A DNA stretch of 64,000 bases from Selenomonas sp963528755 (GTDB lineage: Bacteria > Bacillota > Negativicutes > Selenomonadales > Selenomonadaceae). Positions within the stretch are counted from its first letter, which is position 1; the number at the start of each line of letters is the position of its first letter. The notes under the pieces were generated by a model. The model was given only the letters and a program-made list of their open reading frames with translations. It searched no databases and was not told where the DNA came from. The stretch is from the NCBI RefSeq assembly GCF_963528755.1, contig NZ_CAURXA010000001.1, positions 344,978 through 408,977 of the forward strand. Direction: 5' to 3'. The position numbers were made by a program, and so were the translations under genes. This document shows, piece by piece, positions 53,135 to 62,407 of the stretch.

Positions 53135-53722
53135 CTATGCAAGCTCATTTGTTCTCAAGAAACATCCAAAATTCAAAATCATCGTACCGTTATTTGTCAG
53201 ATTAAGATTGTTGGTTCCATGTTGCACCACATTCGGCTGCTGATGAATAGCGGTCGTTTTATCGTCCGGCTCGGCATCCAGAATCGTTGTTTTTCCATCA
53301 TTCGCATCTTCATGTATCCTCTCAGAGATTTTTTCCTGTGAGGATTTTCTTGTTTTTGCGGCTTCATCACGGAGAATACCCGCAAATAAGGCAGCAAGTT
53401 TCTCGCCAATATCTTGAGTGTCAGCGCCGGGGAAAATATCGGAGAAAGAATTGCATAGCGCATATAAAACGGCATCCGTCGGCAGGTGATTGATATAGGA
53501 GACAAATGCTTCCGGCTCAACATACATAGCTATTCTTTTAGCGAATTTCTGGATGGAGTTCGTATCGTTGAAATAGGACTTGTAAGTGTTTTTCGAATAG
53601 CTGTCGAGGATTTCTTCTGCATCTTCTGTGATGGAAGCTAACAGAGATTTTGTAAAAGCACCCGTGTTGCAACCTTCACCAACAATTGGATAAAGTCGTT
53701 TAGCAAATGATGAAAATGTCAT
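53135..53722 (-). CDS. Protein of unknown function at the prophage border
   Basis: About 195 residues. The N-terminal half is helical (FAKRLYPIVGEGCNTGAFTK, KSYFNDTNSIQKFAKRIA), the middle is charged, and the last 25 residues are Asn-rich (NNLNLTNNGTMILNF). There is no signal peptide or membrane segment and I do not recognise the family. The start is ATG 53722 with AAAGGAG upstream. It is transcribed away from the phage replication genes, a common place for superinfection or defence cargo. Confidence 0.5.
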   Translation of the reverse strand: MTFSSFAKRLYPIVGEGCNTGAFTKSLLASITEDAEEILDSYSKNTYKSYFNDTNSIQKFAKRIAMYVEPEAFVSYINHLPTDAVLYALCNSFSDIFPGADTQDIGEKLAALFAGILRDEAAKTRKSSQEKISERIHEDANDGKTTILDAEPDDKTTAIHQQPNVVQHGTNNLNLTNNGTMILNFGCFLRTNELA

Positions 53723-53972
53723 AAATTCTCCTTTCTGCTGAAGGCTATCTAAGCATACCCAACCCAATCCGCAGGGTTTCGTATACTGGTGCTAGCCCGA
53801 GATAGAACACATCTATAAAGTGAATGTTTAGAGTATAGCACGAAAAAAATATTCTGTTTAAATTTTAGAAGAAAAACGAAAATTTTTTCAAAAATTATGG
53901 AAAGTTTCTTTTGCAGCGAAATGTCCGCGAAATAAATCTGGATAATCGCTCTTTAGAAAGGGGAATGCGGTG

Positions 53973-55454
53973 ATGGGATATGTACGGAAAATCAAAGAGA
54001 TGACAAAATCCAATAATTTCCATCCAATGCTCGTCAAGGCGCAGATGTATTTTCATCAGCAAAAAGCCTGCGAATTTGCGCTTGAGCTGTTCGGTCTTAT
54101 GCCGTCTGAGGCGAGGAGCAGCGGAGCCGCTTTGCTGATGGAAATGGGCACTGGCAAAACGATAGTGAGCATCGCCGTGGCGGGCTGTATGTATCAGAGA
54201 GGCAAAGTCAAGCGTGTCTTGGTAGTCGCACCGCTCAGTATCCTCAGTGTATGGAAAGAAGAGTTCGAGAAGTTCGCAGATTTCCCATATACACTGACCG
54301 TACTCAAGGGCACGGCGGCAAAGAAGAAGGAACAGCTCTCCCACTTGCCTGGCGATGGACTGCAGGTCGTGGTCGTAAATTACGAGAGCGCATGGCGGCT
54401 CGAAAAGGAGCTGCTTTTCTACGATGCTGACCTCGTGATCGCCGATGAAGCGCACAAGTTAAAGGAGAACCGCACTTCGCAGAGCAAGGGGATGCACCGC
54501 ATCGGCGATAAGGCAAGATACAAGCTGCTTCTCACGGGAACGGTCATCACGAACCGCGAACTGGATGTATTTTCGCAGTATCGTTTCCTCAATCCGGCGA
54601 TTTTCGGCACATCGTTCTATACGTTCCGCAATCGGTACTTCGATATGTGCGGCTACGGAAACCATACGCCGATCTTTCGCAGGCAGATGACCGATGAGTT
54701 CCTGCAAAAACTCCATTCCATTGCCTATCGCGTGACGAAGGCGGAGTTCTTGGATTTACCGGCAGTCACTGAAGAAGTCCGAACGGTAGAGATGGAAGCA
54801 TCCGCCGCGAAGATTTACGGCAAGATCGAGGCGGAAAGCTATGCGGAACTTGAAGCGTCGGAGGTCACGACGGTGAATATTCTCACGCGCCTCCTGCGCC
54901 TGTCGCAGATTACGGGAGGATATCTGACCGACGACAACGGCACAGTAAACGCCGTGAGTCGTGCCAAGCTGGAGGCGTTGTCGGATATCCTTGACACCGC
55001 GATGGCAGAAGACAAGAAGCTCGTCGTCATGGCGCGCTTTGTGGCAGAGCTCGACGCCATACAAGAGCTTCTGGAAAAGAAAAAGATCGGTTATGCCGCA
55101 GTGCGCGGCGGCGTAAAAGATCGGGGAGAAGAAATCCGACGCTTCCAGCACGATGAAAACTGCCGCGTGTTCGTGGGGCAGATTGCAGCGGCAGGTCTCG
55201 GTATCACCTTAACGGCGGCAAGCGTGATGGTCTTTTACTCGCTCGACTACAGCATGAGCAACTTCGAGCAGGCGAAGGCGCGCATCCACCGAGCCGGGCA
55301 AAAAGAAAAATGTCACTACATCTATCTTGTCTGCAAGGGAACCATCGACTGCAAGGTTATGTACGCACTGCAAAAGAAAGTGAACCTCGCCAAGATGCTC
55401 GTCGACGATTACCGCAAAGGCGGCAATCCCTTGAAGGACAACGGGTTTTCGTAA
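53973..55454 (+). CDS. Phage SNF2/DEAD-type helicase
   Basis: About 493 residues, superfamily 2. Q-motif region MYFHQQKACEFALELF, Walker A MEMGTGKTIVS, VVAPLSILSVW, DEAH box IADEAHKLKENRT, LTGTVI, and in the second domain VMARFVAELDAI, GQIAAAGLGITLTAASVMVF and ARIHRAGQKEKC. Such small SNF2 proteins belong to the replication modules of Firmicute siphophages. GTG 53970 or ATG 53973 may be used; AAAGGGG lies upstream. It is the first gene of a tightly packed run to 61619. Confidence 0.92.
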   Translation: MGYVRKIKEMTKSNNFHPMLVKAQMYFHQQKACEFALELFGLMPSEARSSGAALLMEMGTGKTIVSIAVAGCMYQRGKVKRVLVVAPLSILSVWKEEFEKFADFPYTLTVLKGTAAKKKEQLSHLPGDGLQVVVVNYESAWRLEKELLFYDADLVIADEAHKLKENRTSQSKGMHRIGDKARYKLLLTGTVITNRELDVFSQYRFLNPAIFGTSFYTFRNRYFDMCGYGNHTPIFRRQMTDEFLQKLHSIAYRVTKAEFLDLPAVTEEVRTVEMEASAAKIYGKIEAESYAELEASEVTTVNILTRLLRLSQITGGYLTDDNGTVNAVSRAKLEALSDILDTAMAEDKKLVVMARFVAELDAIQELLEKKKIGYAAVRGGVKDRGEEIRRFQHDENCRVFVGQIAAAGLGITLTAASVMVFYSLDYSMSNFEQAKARIHRAGQKEKCHYIYLVCKGTIDCKVMYALQKKVNLAKMLVDDYRKGGNPLKDNGFS

Positions 55455-55497
55455 GGGGTTGAATCATTCGGCAGTAAGTGAAGGAGGCAAATACCCA

Positions 55498-55908
55498 ATG
55501 GATAATACACAAATTTTTGCCATGGCAGATCGGCTCAAGGCTCTGCAGGAAGAGAAGAAATCTCTGGAAGCAAACGCCAAGGCCCTGGGGGCAGAGATTA
55601 CCGATTTGGACAATCAGCTTTCCGACGCTATGGCGGAAGCCGAGCTCGACCGCTTCTCGCGCGGCGGCTGCACCTTCTACTTGAAGAGCCGCCTCTTCGC
55701 CTCTCCGGCAGCAGGGCGCAAAGAAGAGATGATGCAGGCGCTGAAAGGCCACGGCTACGGCACGCTGGTCGTCGAAACGGTCAACGTCAATACGCTGGCC
55801 TCGTTCCTCAAGGAGCAGAGAGAAGCGACGGGAGAGGATATTCCGGCATGGCTTGAGGGCATCGTCAACACCTATGACAAGGTGTCGGTCGGCATCCGCA
55901 AGTCGTAG
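55498..55908 (+). CDS. Phage replication-module protein with N-terminal coiled coil
   Basis: 136 residues. A heptad-rich helix (ADRLKALQEEKKSLEANAKA ... ITDLDNQLSDAM) is followed by a compact part with GCTFYLKSRLFAS and NTLASFLKEQREATGED. The start is ATG 55498 with GAAGGAGG upstream. Such proteins are common between the helicase and polymerase genes of these phages; the function is unknown. Confidence 0.6.
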   Translation: MDNTQIFAMADRLKALQEEKKSLEANAKALGAEITDLDNQLSDAMAEAELDRFSRGGCTFYLKSRLFASPAAGRKEEMMQALKGHGYGTLVVETVNVNTLASFLKEQREATGEDIPAWLEGIVNTYDKVSVGIRKS

Positions 55909-55970
55909 ATGCTGAAACATCGCATCAATGAAACGCATCAAAACAACCATTTAACAGGAGGAAAAAGAAA

Positions 55971-56723
55971 ATGATGAACAACAAGAAAAACATGCAGAAG
56001 GCAAACAACGAGGGATTCGCCGTTCTCGCCCAGCAGGATGCGCTCAGCGAAGTCATGGCGGAGGACTGCCAGGGACTGGAGTTCTCCTTTGACCGTGTAA
56101 AACTGCCTGCGGGCGGCGGCACGACCTTCGAGATTCCCTCCGCCGAGAACGAAGAGGGCGAAATGGTGAAAGCCATCACGGGCGTCATCGTCTACAATCA
56201 TCCGGCGTATGCCTACTATCGAAGCAAGTATGCAGGCGGGAACAATCCGCCGGACTGCGGCTCGTTCGACGGCAGGACGGGCGTGGGAAATCCCGGCGGC
56301 AGCTGCACGGACTGCCCGTATAACAAATTCGGCAGCGCCGAAGGGCAGGGCAAGCTGTGCAAGAACAAGCGCACGCTCTACCTCCTGCGCGAAGGAGAAA
56401 TGTTTCCGCTGATGCTTTCTCTGCCTGCAGGCTCTCTGAAACCCTTCACGCAATATGTGAAGAGTCAGCTTTCCAAGGGAAGGAAACTGAGCAGTGTCGT
56501 TACGAAGATCACGCTGAAAAAGGTCGTCAATGCGTCCGGCATTGTCTATTCCCAAGCCGTGTTCACTTTTGAGCGCCTGCTGACGGCAGAAGAACGTGCG
56601 GCACTCACGAGTATGGTGGAGATGGTCAAGGCGTATGCGGCGAATCTCACGACGGCATCGCTTGCAGAAGATGGTGGTATGCCTTATGCGGGCGCAGGGG
56701 AAGTCATCGAGCCTTTGAGATAA
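55971..56723 (+). CDS. Phage protein with conserved Cys/Gly motif, possibly DNA-binding
   Basis: 250 residues. A central motif with four cysteines, NPPDCGSFDGRTGVGNPGG, then CTDCPYNKFGSAEG and KLCKNKRTLYLL, suggests a zinc site. The remainder is a predicted beta-rich fold (ITGVIVYNHPAYAYYR). It lies between the coiled-coil gene and DNA polymerase, where single-stranded-DNA-binding proteins are often encoded in such modules; that role is an inference. GGAGG lies upstream of the ATG. Confidence 0.55.
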   Translation: MMNNKKNMQKANNEGFAVLAQQDALSEVMAEDCQGLEFSFDRVKLPAGGGTTFEIPSAENEEGEMVKAITGVIVYNHPAYAYYRSKYAGGNNPPDCGSFDGRTGVGNPGGSCTDCPYNKFGSAEGQGKLCKNKRTLYLLREGEMFPLMLSLPAGSLKPFTQYVKSQLSKGRKLSSVVTKITLKKVVNASGIVYSQAVFTFERLLTAEERAALTSMVEMVKAYAANLTTASLAEDGGMPYAGAGEVIEPLR

Positions 56724-56787
56724 GATGACAAGAACAAAGCTCGGAGGGGTTCGCTCCTCCGAGCACATATCAACGGAGGAATGCATC

Positions 56788-58713
56788 ATGCAAACAACAT
56801 ATCAATGCGTAACTACTGTGGAAAGCATACGTGACTACATCGGCGACAGTCGTTTGGTGGCGTTCGATTTTGAAACCGCGCCCGACGAGGCGTATCGGGA
56901 CGAAGAAAAGGCGGCGCTCGATTCGGCGAAGGCGCACATCGTCGGCTGCTCCTTTTCCGTCAAAGAAGGTACGGGCATTTACGTTCCCGTTGCCCATCGA
57001 AGCGGCAAGAACATCAATGAAGCGGAGTTTTTCACATTCCTATCTGCGTTTCTCGCGGACAGGAAAATCATGAAAATCGCCCACAACATCGCCTTTGAAT
57101 CCGCTATGGCGTATGCGAAGGGGATCTCAATCCAAGCGCCTGTTTACGACACGATCTGCGCGTCGCAGATGAGCCTCAAAAGCTCCTATGAATTTCGCAA
57201 GCTGAACGAAAGCGGCTTGAAGCGTTTGGCGGAGGAATTGTTTGATGAACAACTGCCGTCCTTTATCCGCGTGACGGATGGCAGGCACTTTGACGAACTG
57301 GATGCGAATGACGCGGAAACGGTGCGCTACGGCGCTGCCGATGCGGACTTTGCCCTGCGTCTCTATCATACGTTCAACGACTGGTTTGACCGTTATCTCC
57401 CGAAGCACAGAACTCTCGTGGAGGAAGTGGAAAGCCCGACCGCCGTATATCTCGGCATCATGAAGAAGAACGGCATTCCCGTAAATCTTTCCCTCATGGA
57501 GCAGAGAAAGACGGAAGCGGAAGCCGAGATGGAGCGGCTGCGCAGGGAGATCGCCTTCATCATCGGCGATGTGAACATCGGGGCGAACTGCTCCACGCAG
57601 GCATTCAAGAATTATCTCTATCGAGATTTGCACCTGCCCGTATTGAACACCACGGAAACCAACCGTGAGGCGGCGGACGACATGGCCATGACGCTTCTCA
57701 AGGAATGGTGCGACAAGAACCGCCCCGAGATGTCGAAGCTTTTCACGTTGGTGCAGGAATACCGCAAGTGGGGCAAGATCAAGTCCACCTACATTGACGG
57801 ATATTTGAAATACGTCAACTCCGTCACGGGGCGCATCCATCCGGAGATATTTGCGCTTTCCACGGACACCGGCAGGATGAACTGCCGCAAGCCCAATGCA
57901 CAGAACATGCCGCGCAAGACGAACGATCCCGTCGGCGTGCGAAACTTCATTCAAGCGCCGGAAGGTCAGCTCGTCCTGTCGCTCGACTTCTCGCAAATCG
58001 AGCTGCGCGTGGGTGCATTCTACTGCCGCGATGAAGTGATGCTCAAGACATACCGCGAAAACGGCGACATTCATGCCGCCACGACATCCGTCATCTTCGG
58101 CGTGAGCGATGAAGAAGCTAAGGACAAACATGCGGAAGGTTACAAGGAGCGCCGAACCATTGCCAAAAACGTGAATTTCGGCACCTTCTACGGACTCTTT
58201 CCCAGAGGATTGCAGAAAACGTTGAAGTTCAAGGCGGGTGTAGAAAAATCCCTTAATGAATGTGAGACGATCATCGCCAACCTCAAAGCCGGTTATCGCA
58301 GACTGTCCGCATGGCAGGAAGAAACGAAAGCGCAGGCGGCAAGGCGGATGTATTCGGAAACGTGGCTGGGCAGGCGCAGATATCTCCCGCAAATCCGAAG
58401 CGACAACTGGGGCATGAAGTCCTTTGCCGAAAGGTGCGCTCTGAACACACCGATTCAGGGGACGGCGGCGGATATTTTGAAAATCGCTGTCACGAGGATT
58501 CTTGCGGGACTTCCCAAGCGTCCATGGCTTAAGCCCATTCTTCAGATACACGACGAACTGACATTTCTCATCCCCGAGGAAAAACTCTCGGAAGCCGTAA
58601 CCTTTATACGCGCCTGCATGGAAGCGCAGCCCTTTCTGGACTTCGATCTTCCGTTGCTGGCAGAAGCCGCAGCCGGAAAGAACTTCGGTGCGATGGAAGA
58701 GTTGGAGGATTGA
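56788..58713 (+). CDS. polA: Phage family A DNA polymerase
   Basis: About 641 residues. An N-terminal 3'-5' exonuclease (FDFETAPD; AHNIAFESAMAY; YGAADADFALRLYH) and a polymerase domain with motif A LSLDFSQIELRVGAFY (near residue 399), motif B RRTIAKNVNFGTFYGLFP, and motif C ILQIHDELTF (near 587). There is no 5' nuclease domain, as usual for phage PolA. The start is ATG 56788 with GGAGG upstream. It replicates phage DNA with the adjacent helicase and primase. Confidence 0.95.
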   Translation: MQTTYQCVTTVESIRDYIGDSRLVAFDFETAPDEAYRDEEKAALDSAKAHIVGCSFSVKEGTGIYVPVAHRSGKNINEAEFFTFLSAFLADRKIMKIAHNIAFESAMAYAKGISIQAPVYDTICASQMSLKSSYEFRKLNESGLKRLAEELFDEQLPSFIRVTDGRHFDELDANDAETVRYGAADADFALRLYHTFNDWFDRYLPKHRTLVEEVESPTAVYLGIMKKNGIPVNLSLMEQRKTEAEAEMERLRREIAFIIGDVNIGANCSTQAFKNYLYRDLHLPVLNTTETNREAADDMAMTLLKEWCDKNRPEMSKLFTLVQEYRKWGKIKSTYIDGYLKYVNSVTGRIHPEIFALSTDTGRMNCRKPNAQNMPRKTNDPVGVRNFIQAPEGQLVLSLDFSQIELRVGAFYCRDEVMLKTYRENGDIHAATTSVIFGVSDEEAKDKHAEGYKERRTIAKNVNFGTFYGLFPRGLQKTLKFKAGVEKSLNECETIIANLKAGYRRLSAWQEETKAQAARRMYSETWLGRRRYLPQIRSDNWGMKSFAERCALNTPIQGTAADILKIAVTRILAGLPKRPWLKPILQIHDELTFLIPEEKLSEAVTFIRACMEAQPFLDFDLPLLAEAAAGKNFGAMEELED

Positions 58714-58716
58714 CCG

Positions 58717-59139
58717 ATGCACAGAAACAGCGAAGGCTATGCCGATCCCACCGCAGGGGCGGTGATGCAGCGGATTCTGTATCAGCAGTACATCGAGCGG
58801 CAGAAGAAGCGGAATGCTTACAAGAACCGCAGGAAAATCTACGTGGCGTCGAGATATGCGGGCAGCATAGAAGCGAATGTTAGAGCGGCGATACGCTATT
58901 GCCGCCGTGTCATCGAGGCGGGATATATGCCGATCGCGAGCCATCTGCTCTATCCGCAGATGCTCGATGACAGCGACGTTGAAGAGCGCGAAATGGGGCT
59001 GATGTTCGGTCTGGCGCTCCTTCGGATGTGCGATGAGGTCTGGGTGTTCGGCGAAATATCGCGGGGCATGGCGGAGGAAATCAAGGAAGCGAAAGAACGG
59101 AAGAAAACGCTTCGGTATTTTAGGGAGGAAACAACATGA
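58717..59139 (+). CDS. DUF4406/DUF7768-type phage protein
   Basis: 140 residues. KIYVASRYAGSIEANVRAAI, YCRRVIEAGYMPIASHLLYP, ALLRMCDEVWVFGEISRGMA and EIKEAKERKKTLRYF match the DUF4406/DUF7768 family, which has a nucleoside-deoxyribosyltransferase-like fold and may act on nucleotides. It lies 3 bp after the polymerase gene and overlaps the primase start (ATGA). Confidence 0.8.
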   Translation: MHRNSEGYADPTAGAVMQRILYQQYIERQKKRNAYKNRRKIYVASRYAGSIEANVRAAIRYCRRVIEAGYMPIASHLLYPQMLDDSDVEEREMGLMFGLALLRMCDEVWVFGEISRGMAEEIKEAKERKKTLRYFREETT

Positions 59140-61619
59140 ATGTAACGGCGACGGATGTTCTCGGTGCGCTCTTCAATCCGACCGATACGGTCTGCTTTCG
59201 CGTATTCGAGGACAAGAAGACGGGTGTTTTCCGAGGCGCGAAGCTGTCCTGCGAGTGCGGAAAGTACAAGAGCATCGAGGAAACACTTAAGAATCACAAT
59301 GCCATGCAGCGGGGCATCTTCTTCGTGGTCAACTACGGCGGGCAAGACGATGCCGCGATTACGAGAATCAATGCGCAGTTCTTCGAGATGGACGACGGCA
59401 CCTTTGAAGAACAGCAGAAAAAGGTCGATGCCTTTCCCTTGCTGCCATCTATGGTAATCAAGACGCAGAAATCCCTGCACGTTTACTACTTCATGGATTC
59501 GACCGCCAAAGTGGAACGCTTTCGCGAGATACAGAAGCGGCTCGTCAAGCAATTCGGCGGCGATCCCGTATGCGTGAACGAATCGCGCGTCATGCGTCTG
59601 CCCGGATTTCAACACTGCAAGAAGGAGACACCCGTCGAAGTGACCTGCATCTCCTTTCACCCGGAGCGCAAGTACACGCAGGAGCAGCTGGCAAGCGTTC
59701 TGCCGGAAGTCGAAGGTGCGCCCGCAGAACGCAGGAACGGTACGGCAAAAGGTTTGGAGCAGGTATGCCGCTCCTGTGATTTCATCAAGCACTGCCGAGA
59801 GAATGCGTCGACGCTCTCCGAGCACGACTGGTATGCGATGATTACCAACCTCGCGCCTTTTGACGGCGGGACGGCAAGGATTCATGAAATGTCGCAGCCT
59901 TATCCGAGATACTCGGAGGCAGACACGCAGAGGAAAATCAACCACTTTCTGGAGAGCGGCACAAAACCCATGACGTGCCGGACGATTGCTGAAAAAGGCT
60001 TCAAGTGCTCGAAGGCAGGGAAATGTTCGGTGAAATCCCCGGCGGCGCTTTGCTTCCAGCCGATGGAAATCCATGTGCTGTTGGAACTCCTGCAGGGGCT
60101 TCCCGTAACGGGCGAGCCGGTCAAAGACTTGCAGACCGCCAAGGCATTCATGCTCGATTATCTCTACAATCAGGACATGGTGACGGCGGACGCCATGATT
60201 CAGTCGAATATCCGCGACCACTTCAAGCTGCCGCCGACCTTTCTGAAATCGTTGCAGACGGCATTCAAGACGGAAAACAAAGCCTTCCGAAAGAAAATGG
60301 AGGCACGGAAGGCGAGGGCGCTCAAATCCCTTCCCGAGTGGTACGAGGTGATTGATGCGGGAGTTCGTTTCCTGCCGGGTGTGCTTGCAAAGGCGTTGGC
60401 GAAAAACGAAAAGGTTTTTTATGCGGCGGAGCAGCACTTTCGTTACCAAGGCGGCGTGTATGTCGAGATGGCTGAGATGGAAGCGCAGCGGCTCGTACAG
60501 GAGCAGATGCTGATTCGTGAGACAAAGATGAGCCAGATCGTCGATGCGGAAAAACAGTGGCGGCTCCTCGTGCAGAGGGATATTCGGGAACTGAATGCCA
60601 ATCCCTACATCATCAACGTTCGCAACGGTCTGTACAATATCTTGGAAGATACTTTGACGGAGCATACGCCGGACTATTTCTCGACGGTGCAGCTCGATGT
60701 CGCCTACGACAAGGCAGCGGGATGCCCATTGTTCAAGAAGTTTCTCGCCGAGTCTATGGGAGGCGACATGGAGCAGGTCGGACTGATTCAGGAAATGCTC
60801 GGCTACTTCCTCATCCCCGTCAACTCGGCGCAGAAATGCTTTGTCATTGTCGGCGCGGCATCGGCGGGAAAATCCGTGCTGCTGCGCGTGCTGAACGATG
60901 TCCTCCTGGGCAGGCGGAACGTGAGCAATGTGTCGTGGCAGGCGCTGAACGAGCGGTTCAAGACGGCGGAACTTTTCGGCAAGCTCGCCAACATTTTTGC
61001 CGACCTGCCGACGAAGAACATCGACGACAACGGCATCTTCAAGGCGCTCGTGGGAGAGGACTATCTGACTGTGGAGAAAAAGAACAAAAATCCGTTCAGC
61101 TTCCAGTCAAGCGCAAGGCTCCTGTTCTCGTGCAACAGCATACCGAAGAATTATGGCGACCGCTCCGAGGGCTTTTACCGCAGGCTTGTCATCCTGCGCT
61201 TCAAATACACCGTGCCGAAGGAAAAGCGCGATCCGGAGCTCTTGGAGAAATTCCGCATGGAAGCGGACGGCATCTTCCTCTTTGCCTTGGAAGGGCTTCG
61301 CCGTCTGATGGGGAATCGCTACATCTTTTCGGAAACGCAGGTCAATGCCGATGAACTGCAGCAATACAGGGAAGAATCGGATTCCGTGCTGTCCTTCGTA
61401 AAGGACTGCTGCGAACTTTCTGCAGAACATTCCGTCGGTTCGACGGAGCTGTTCAATGCGTACAAAGGCTACTGCGAAGAATGCGGCTTGCGTCCATATG
61501 CACAAAAGAACTTCGTGCAGCAGATCACCGCGACGTTTTCCAGCGTAACGCGGGGGGTGGACGCCCTCGGGAAAAGGCGGACTCTCATAGGCATCAAGCT
61601 CGGTGAATGCCTTGGATGA
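59136..61619 (+). CDS. Phage primase-helicase (RepB/AEP-like primase plus D5/SF3 helicase)
   Basis: 827 residues. The N-terminal part (FFVVNYGGQDDAAITRINAQ, SLHVYYFMD, ESRVMRLPGFQHCKK) is an archaeo-eukaryotic-type primase-like region. A cysteine cluster follows (VCRSCDFIKHC). The C-terminal SF3 helicase has Walker A GAASAGKSVLL (near 572), ANIFADLPTKNIDDNGIFKA (Walker B region), and FSCNSIPKNYGDRSEGFYRR with the arginine finger. It is the typical P4/D5 replicative primase-helicase of temperate phages. Confidence 0.92.
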   Translation: MNVTATDVLGALFNPTDTVCFRVFEDKKTGVFRGAKLSCECGKYKSIEETLKNHNAMQRGIFFVVNYGGQDDAAITRINAQFFEMDDGTFEEQQKKVDAFPLLPSMVIKTQKSLHVYYFMDSTAKVERFREIQKRLVKQFGGDPVCVNESRVMRLPGFQHCKKETPVEVTCISFHPERKYTQEQLASVLPEVEGAPAERRNGTAKGLEQVCRSCDFIKHCRENASTLSEHDWYAMITNLAPFDGGTARIHEMSQPYPRYSEADTQRKINHFLESGTKPMTCRTIAEKGFKCSKAGKCSVKSPAALCFQPMEIHVLLELLQGLPVTGEPVKDLQTAKAFMLDYLYNQDMVTADAMIQSNIRDHFKLPPTFLKSLQTAFKTENKAFRKKMEARKARALKSLPEWYEVIDAGVRFLPGVLAKALAKNEKVFYAAEQHFRYQGGVYVEMAEMEAQRLVQEQMLIRETKMSQIVDAEKQWRLLVQRDIRELNANPYIINVRNGLYNILEDTLTEHTPDYFSTVQLDVAYDKAAGCPLFKKFLAESMGGDMEQVGLIQEMLGYFLIPVNSAQKCFVIVGAASAGKSVLLRVLNDVLLGRRNVSNVSWQALNERFKTAELFGKLANIFADLPTKNIDDNGIFKALVGEDYLTVEKKNKNPFSFQSSARLLFSCNSIPKNYGDRSEGFYRRLVILRFKYTVPKEKRDPELLEKFRMEADGIFLFALEGLRRLMGNRYIFSETQVNADELQQYREESDSVLSFVKDCCELSAEHSVGSTELFNAYKGYCEECGLRPYAQKNFVQQITATFSSVTRGVDALGKRRTLIGIKLGECLG

Positions 61620-61799
61620 AACGCGGATTTCCTGCCGGAAATATCACCACAATCTGACACGTTTGACATGTAAATCCTATCTCTTTACATATACACATAT
61701 TTATTATACACATCATATTTTATAAAAATTTACAGTACAATAGGATTTTTGCTGTCAAATGTGTCAGAAGCCTTGAAAACAGGGAGGTTTGTTTGACAG

Positions 61800-62135
61800 A
61801 TGAAAGAGTCATACATCGTAAAAGCTGTTTTGAAGCACCTAAAGAGCGTGCCGGGATGCTTCTGCTGGAAGGAACATGGCGGCATGTACGGGACGGCAGG
61901 CATTCCCGACATCATTGCCTGCATCGGCGGCCGGTTCTTCGCCTTCGAGGTCAAGACCGAGAGTGGCAGAGTGACGAAGCTGCAGGAAGCGACGATTCGG
62001 AAAATCCTCGCGGCGGGAGGCATCGCCTCGGTGGTGCGCTCGGTGGCTGAAGTGCAGGCGGTCATAGAAGATGCTCTGCACAGAGATAAAGATTGCAAAG
62101 AAACGATTCACAAAAAAGGAGGAGATTCCAGATGA
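61800..62135 (+). CDS. VRR-NUC domain nuclease
   Basis: 111 residues. WKEHGGMYGTAGIPDIIACI, then FFAFEVKTESGRVTKLQEAT give the catalytic Asp, the Glu-x-Lys pair and a Gln typical of the VRR-NUC branch of PD-(D/E)xK enzymes. In phages these act on branched or replicating DNA. It is separated from the primase by 180 bp in which I see only AT-rich sequence, and overlaps the next gene by 4 bp. Confidence 0.9.
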   Translation: MKESYIVKAVLKHLKSVPGCFCWKEHGGMYGTAGIPDIIACIGGRFFAFEVKTESGRVTKLQEATIRKILAAGGIASVVRSVAEVQAVIEDALHRDKDCKETIHKKGGDSR

Positions 62136-62407
62136 ACTGGATGAAAGAAATGGCTGTAATACAGCTGTATGAGAATCTGGCAAATGCCATCATCGAGCAG
62201 GCGGTGCATGACTTCCGAGAAGCGAAGCTCCGCCTGCAGAAAAACGCAAGAGATGCGGAAGCGGAGAAGACCTACAGGGAAACCAAGCGTTTCTTCCGCT
62301 CAGAATGGTTCAGCCAGTTGACGACATTGGACGGCGAGCTTCTGCTCGAGTTGACGACATTGGACGGCGAGCTTCTGCTCGAAAAGCTGGAGGAGGAGTC
62401 TGAATGA
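62132..62407 (+). CDS. Small phage protein with an internal 11-residue duplication
   Basis: 91 residues, helical and charged: MKEMAVIQLYENLANAIIEQ, RDAEAEKTYRETKRFFRSEW, then LTTLDGELLLE twice in a row. FRSEWFSQLT-type endings occur in small phage proteins upstream of DUF1492 genes. The start is ATG 62132, overlapping the VRR-NUC stop; the end overlaps the DUF1492 start (ATGA). No known function. Confidence 0.65.
   Translation: MNWMKEMAVIQLYENLANAIIEQAVHDFREAKLRLQKNARDAEAEKTYRETKRFFRSEWFSQLTTLDGELLLELTTLDGELLLEKLEEESE
62317..62382. repeat. Perfect 33-bp tandem duplication inside a coding sequence
   Basis: Two identical 33-bp units, each beginning GTTGACGACATTGGACGGCG, at 62317-62349 and 62350-62382. 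They keep the frame and duplicate the peptide LTTLDGELLLE. Perfect identity indicates a recent slippage event. Confidence 0.95.

Noticed and set aside
57127..58944. 605-codon minus-strand frame opposite the phage polymerase
   Set aside because: Caused by codon bias of the polymerase gene. Length alone is not evidence; the plus strand has all three polymerase motifs.
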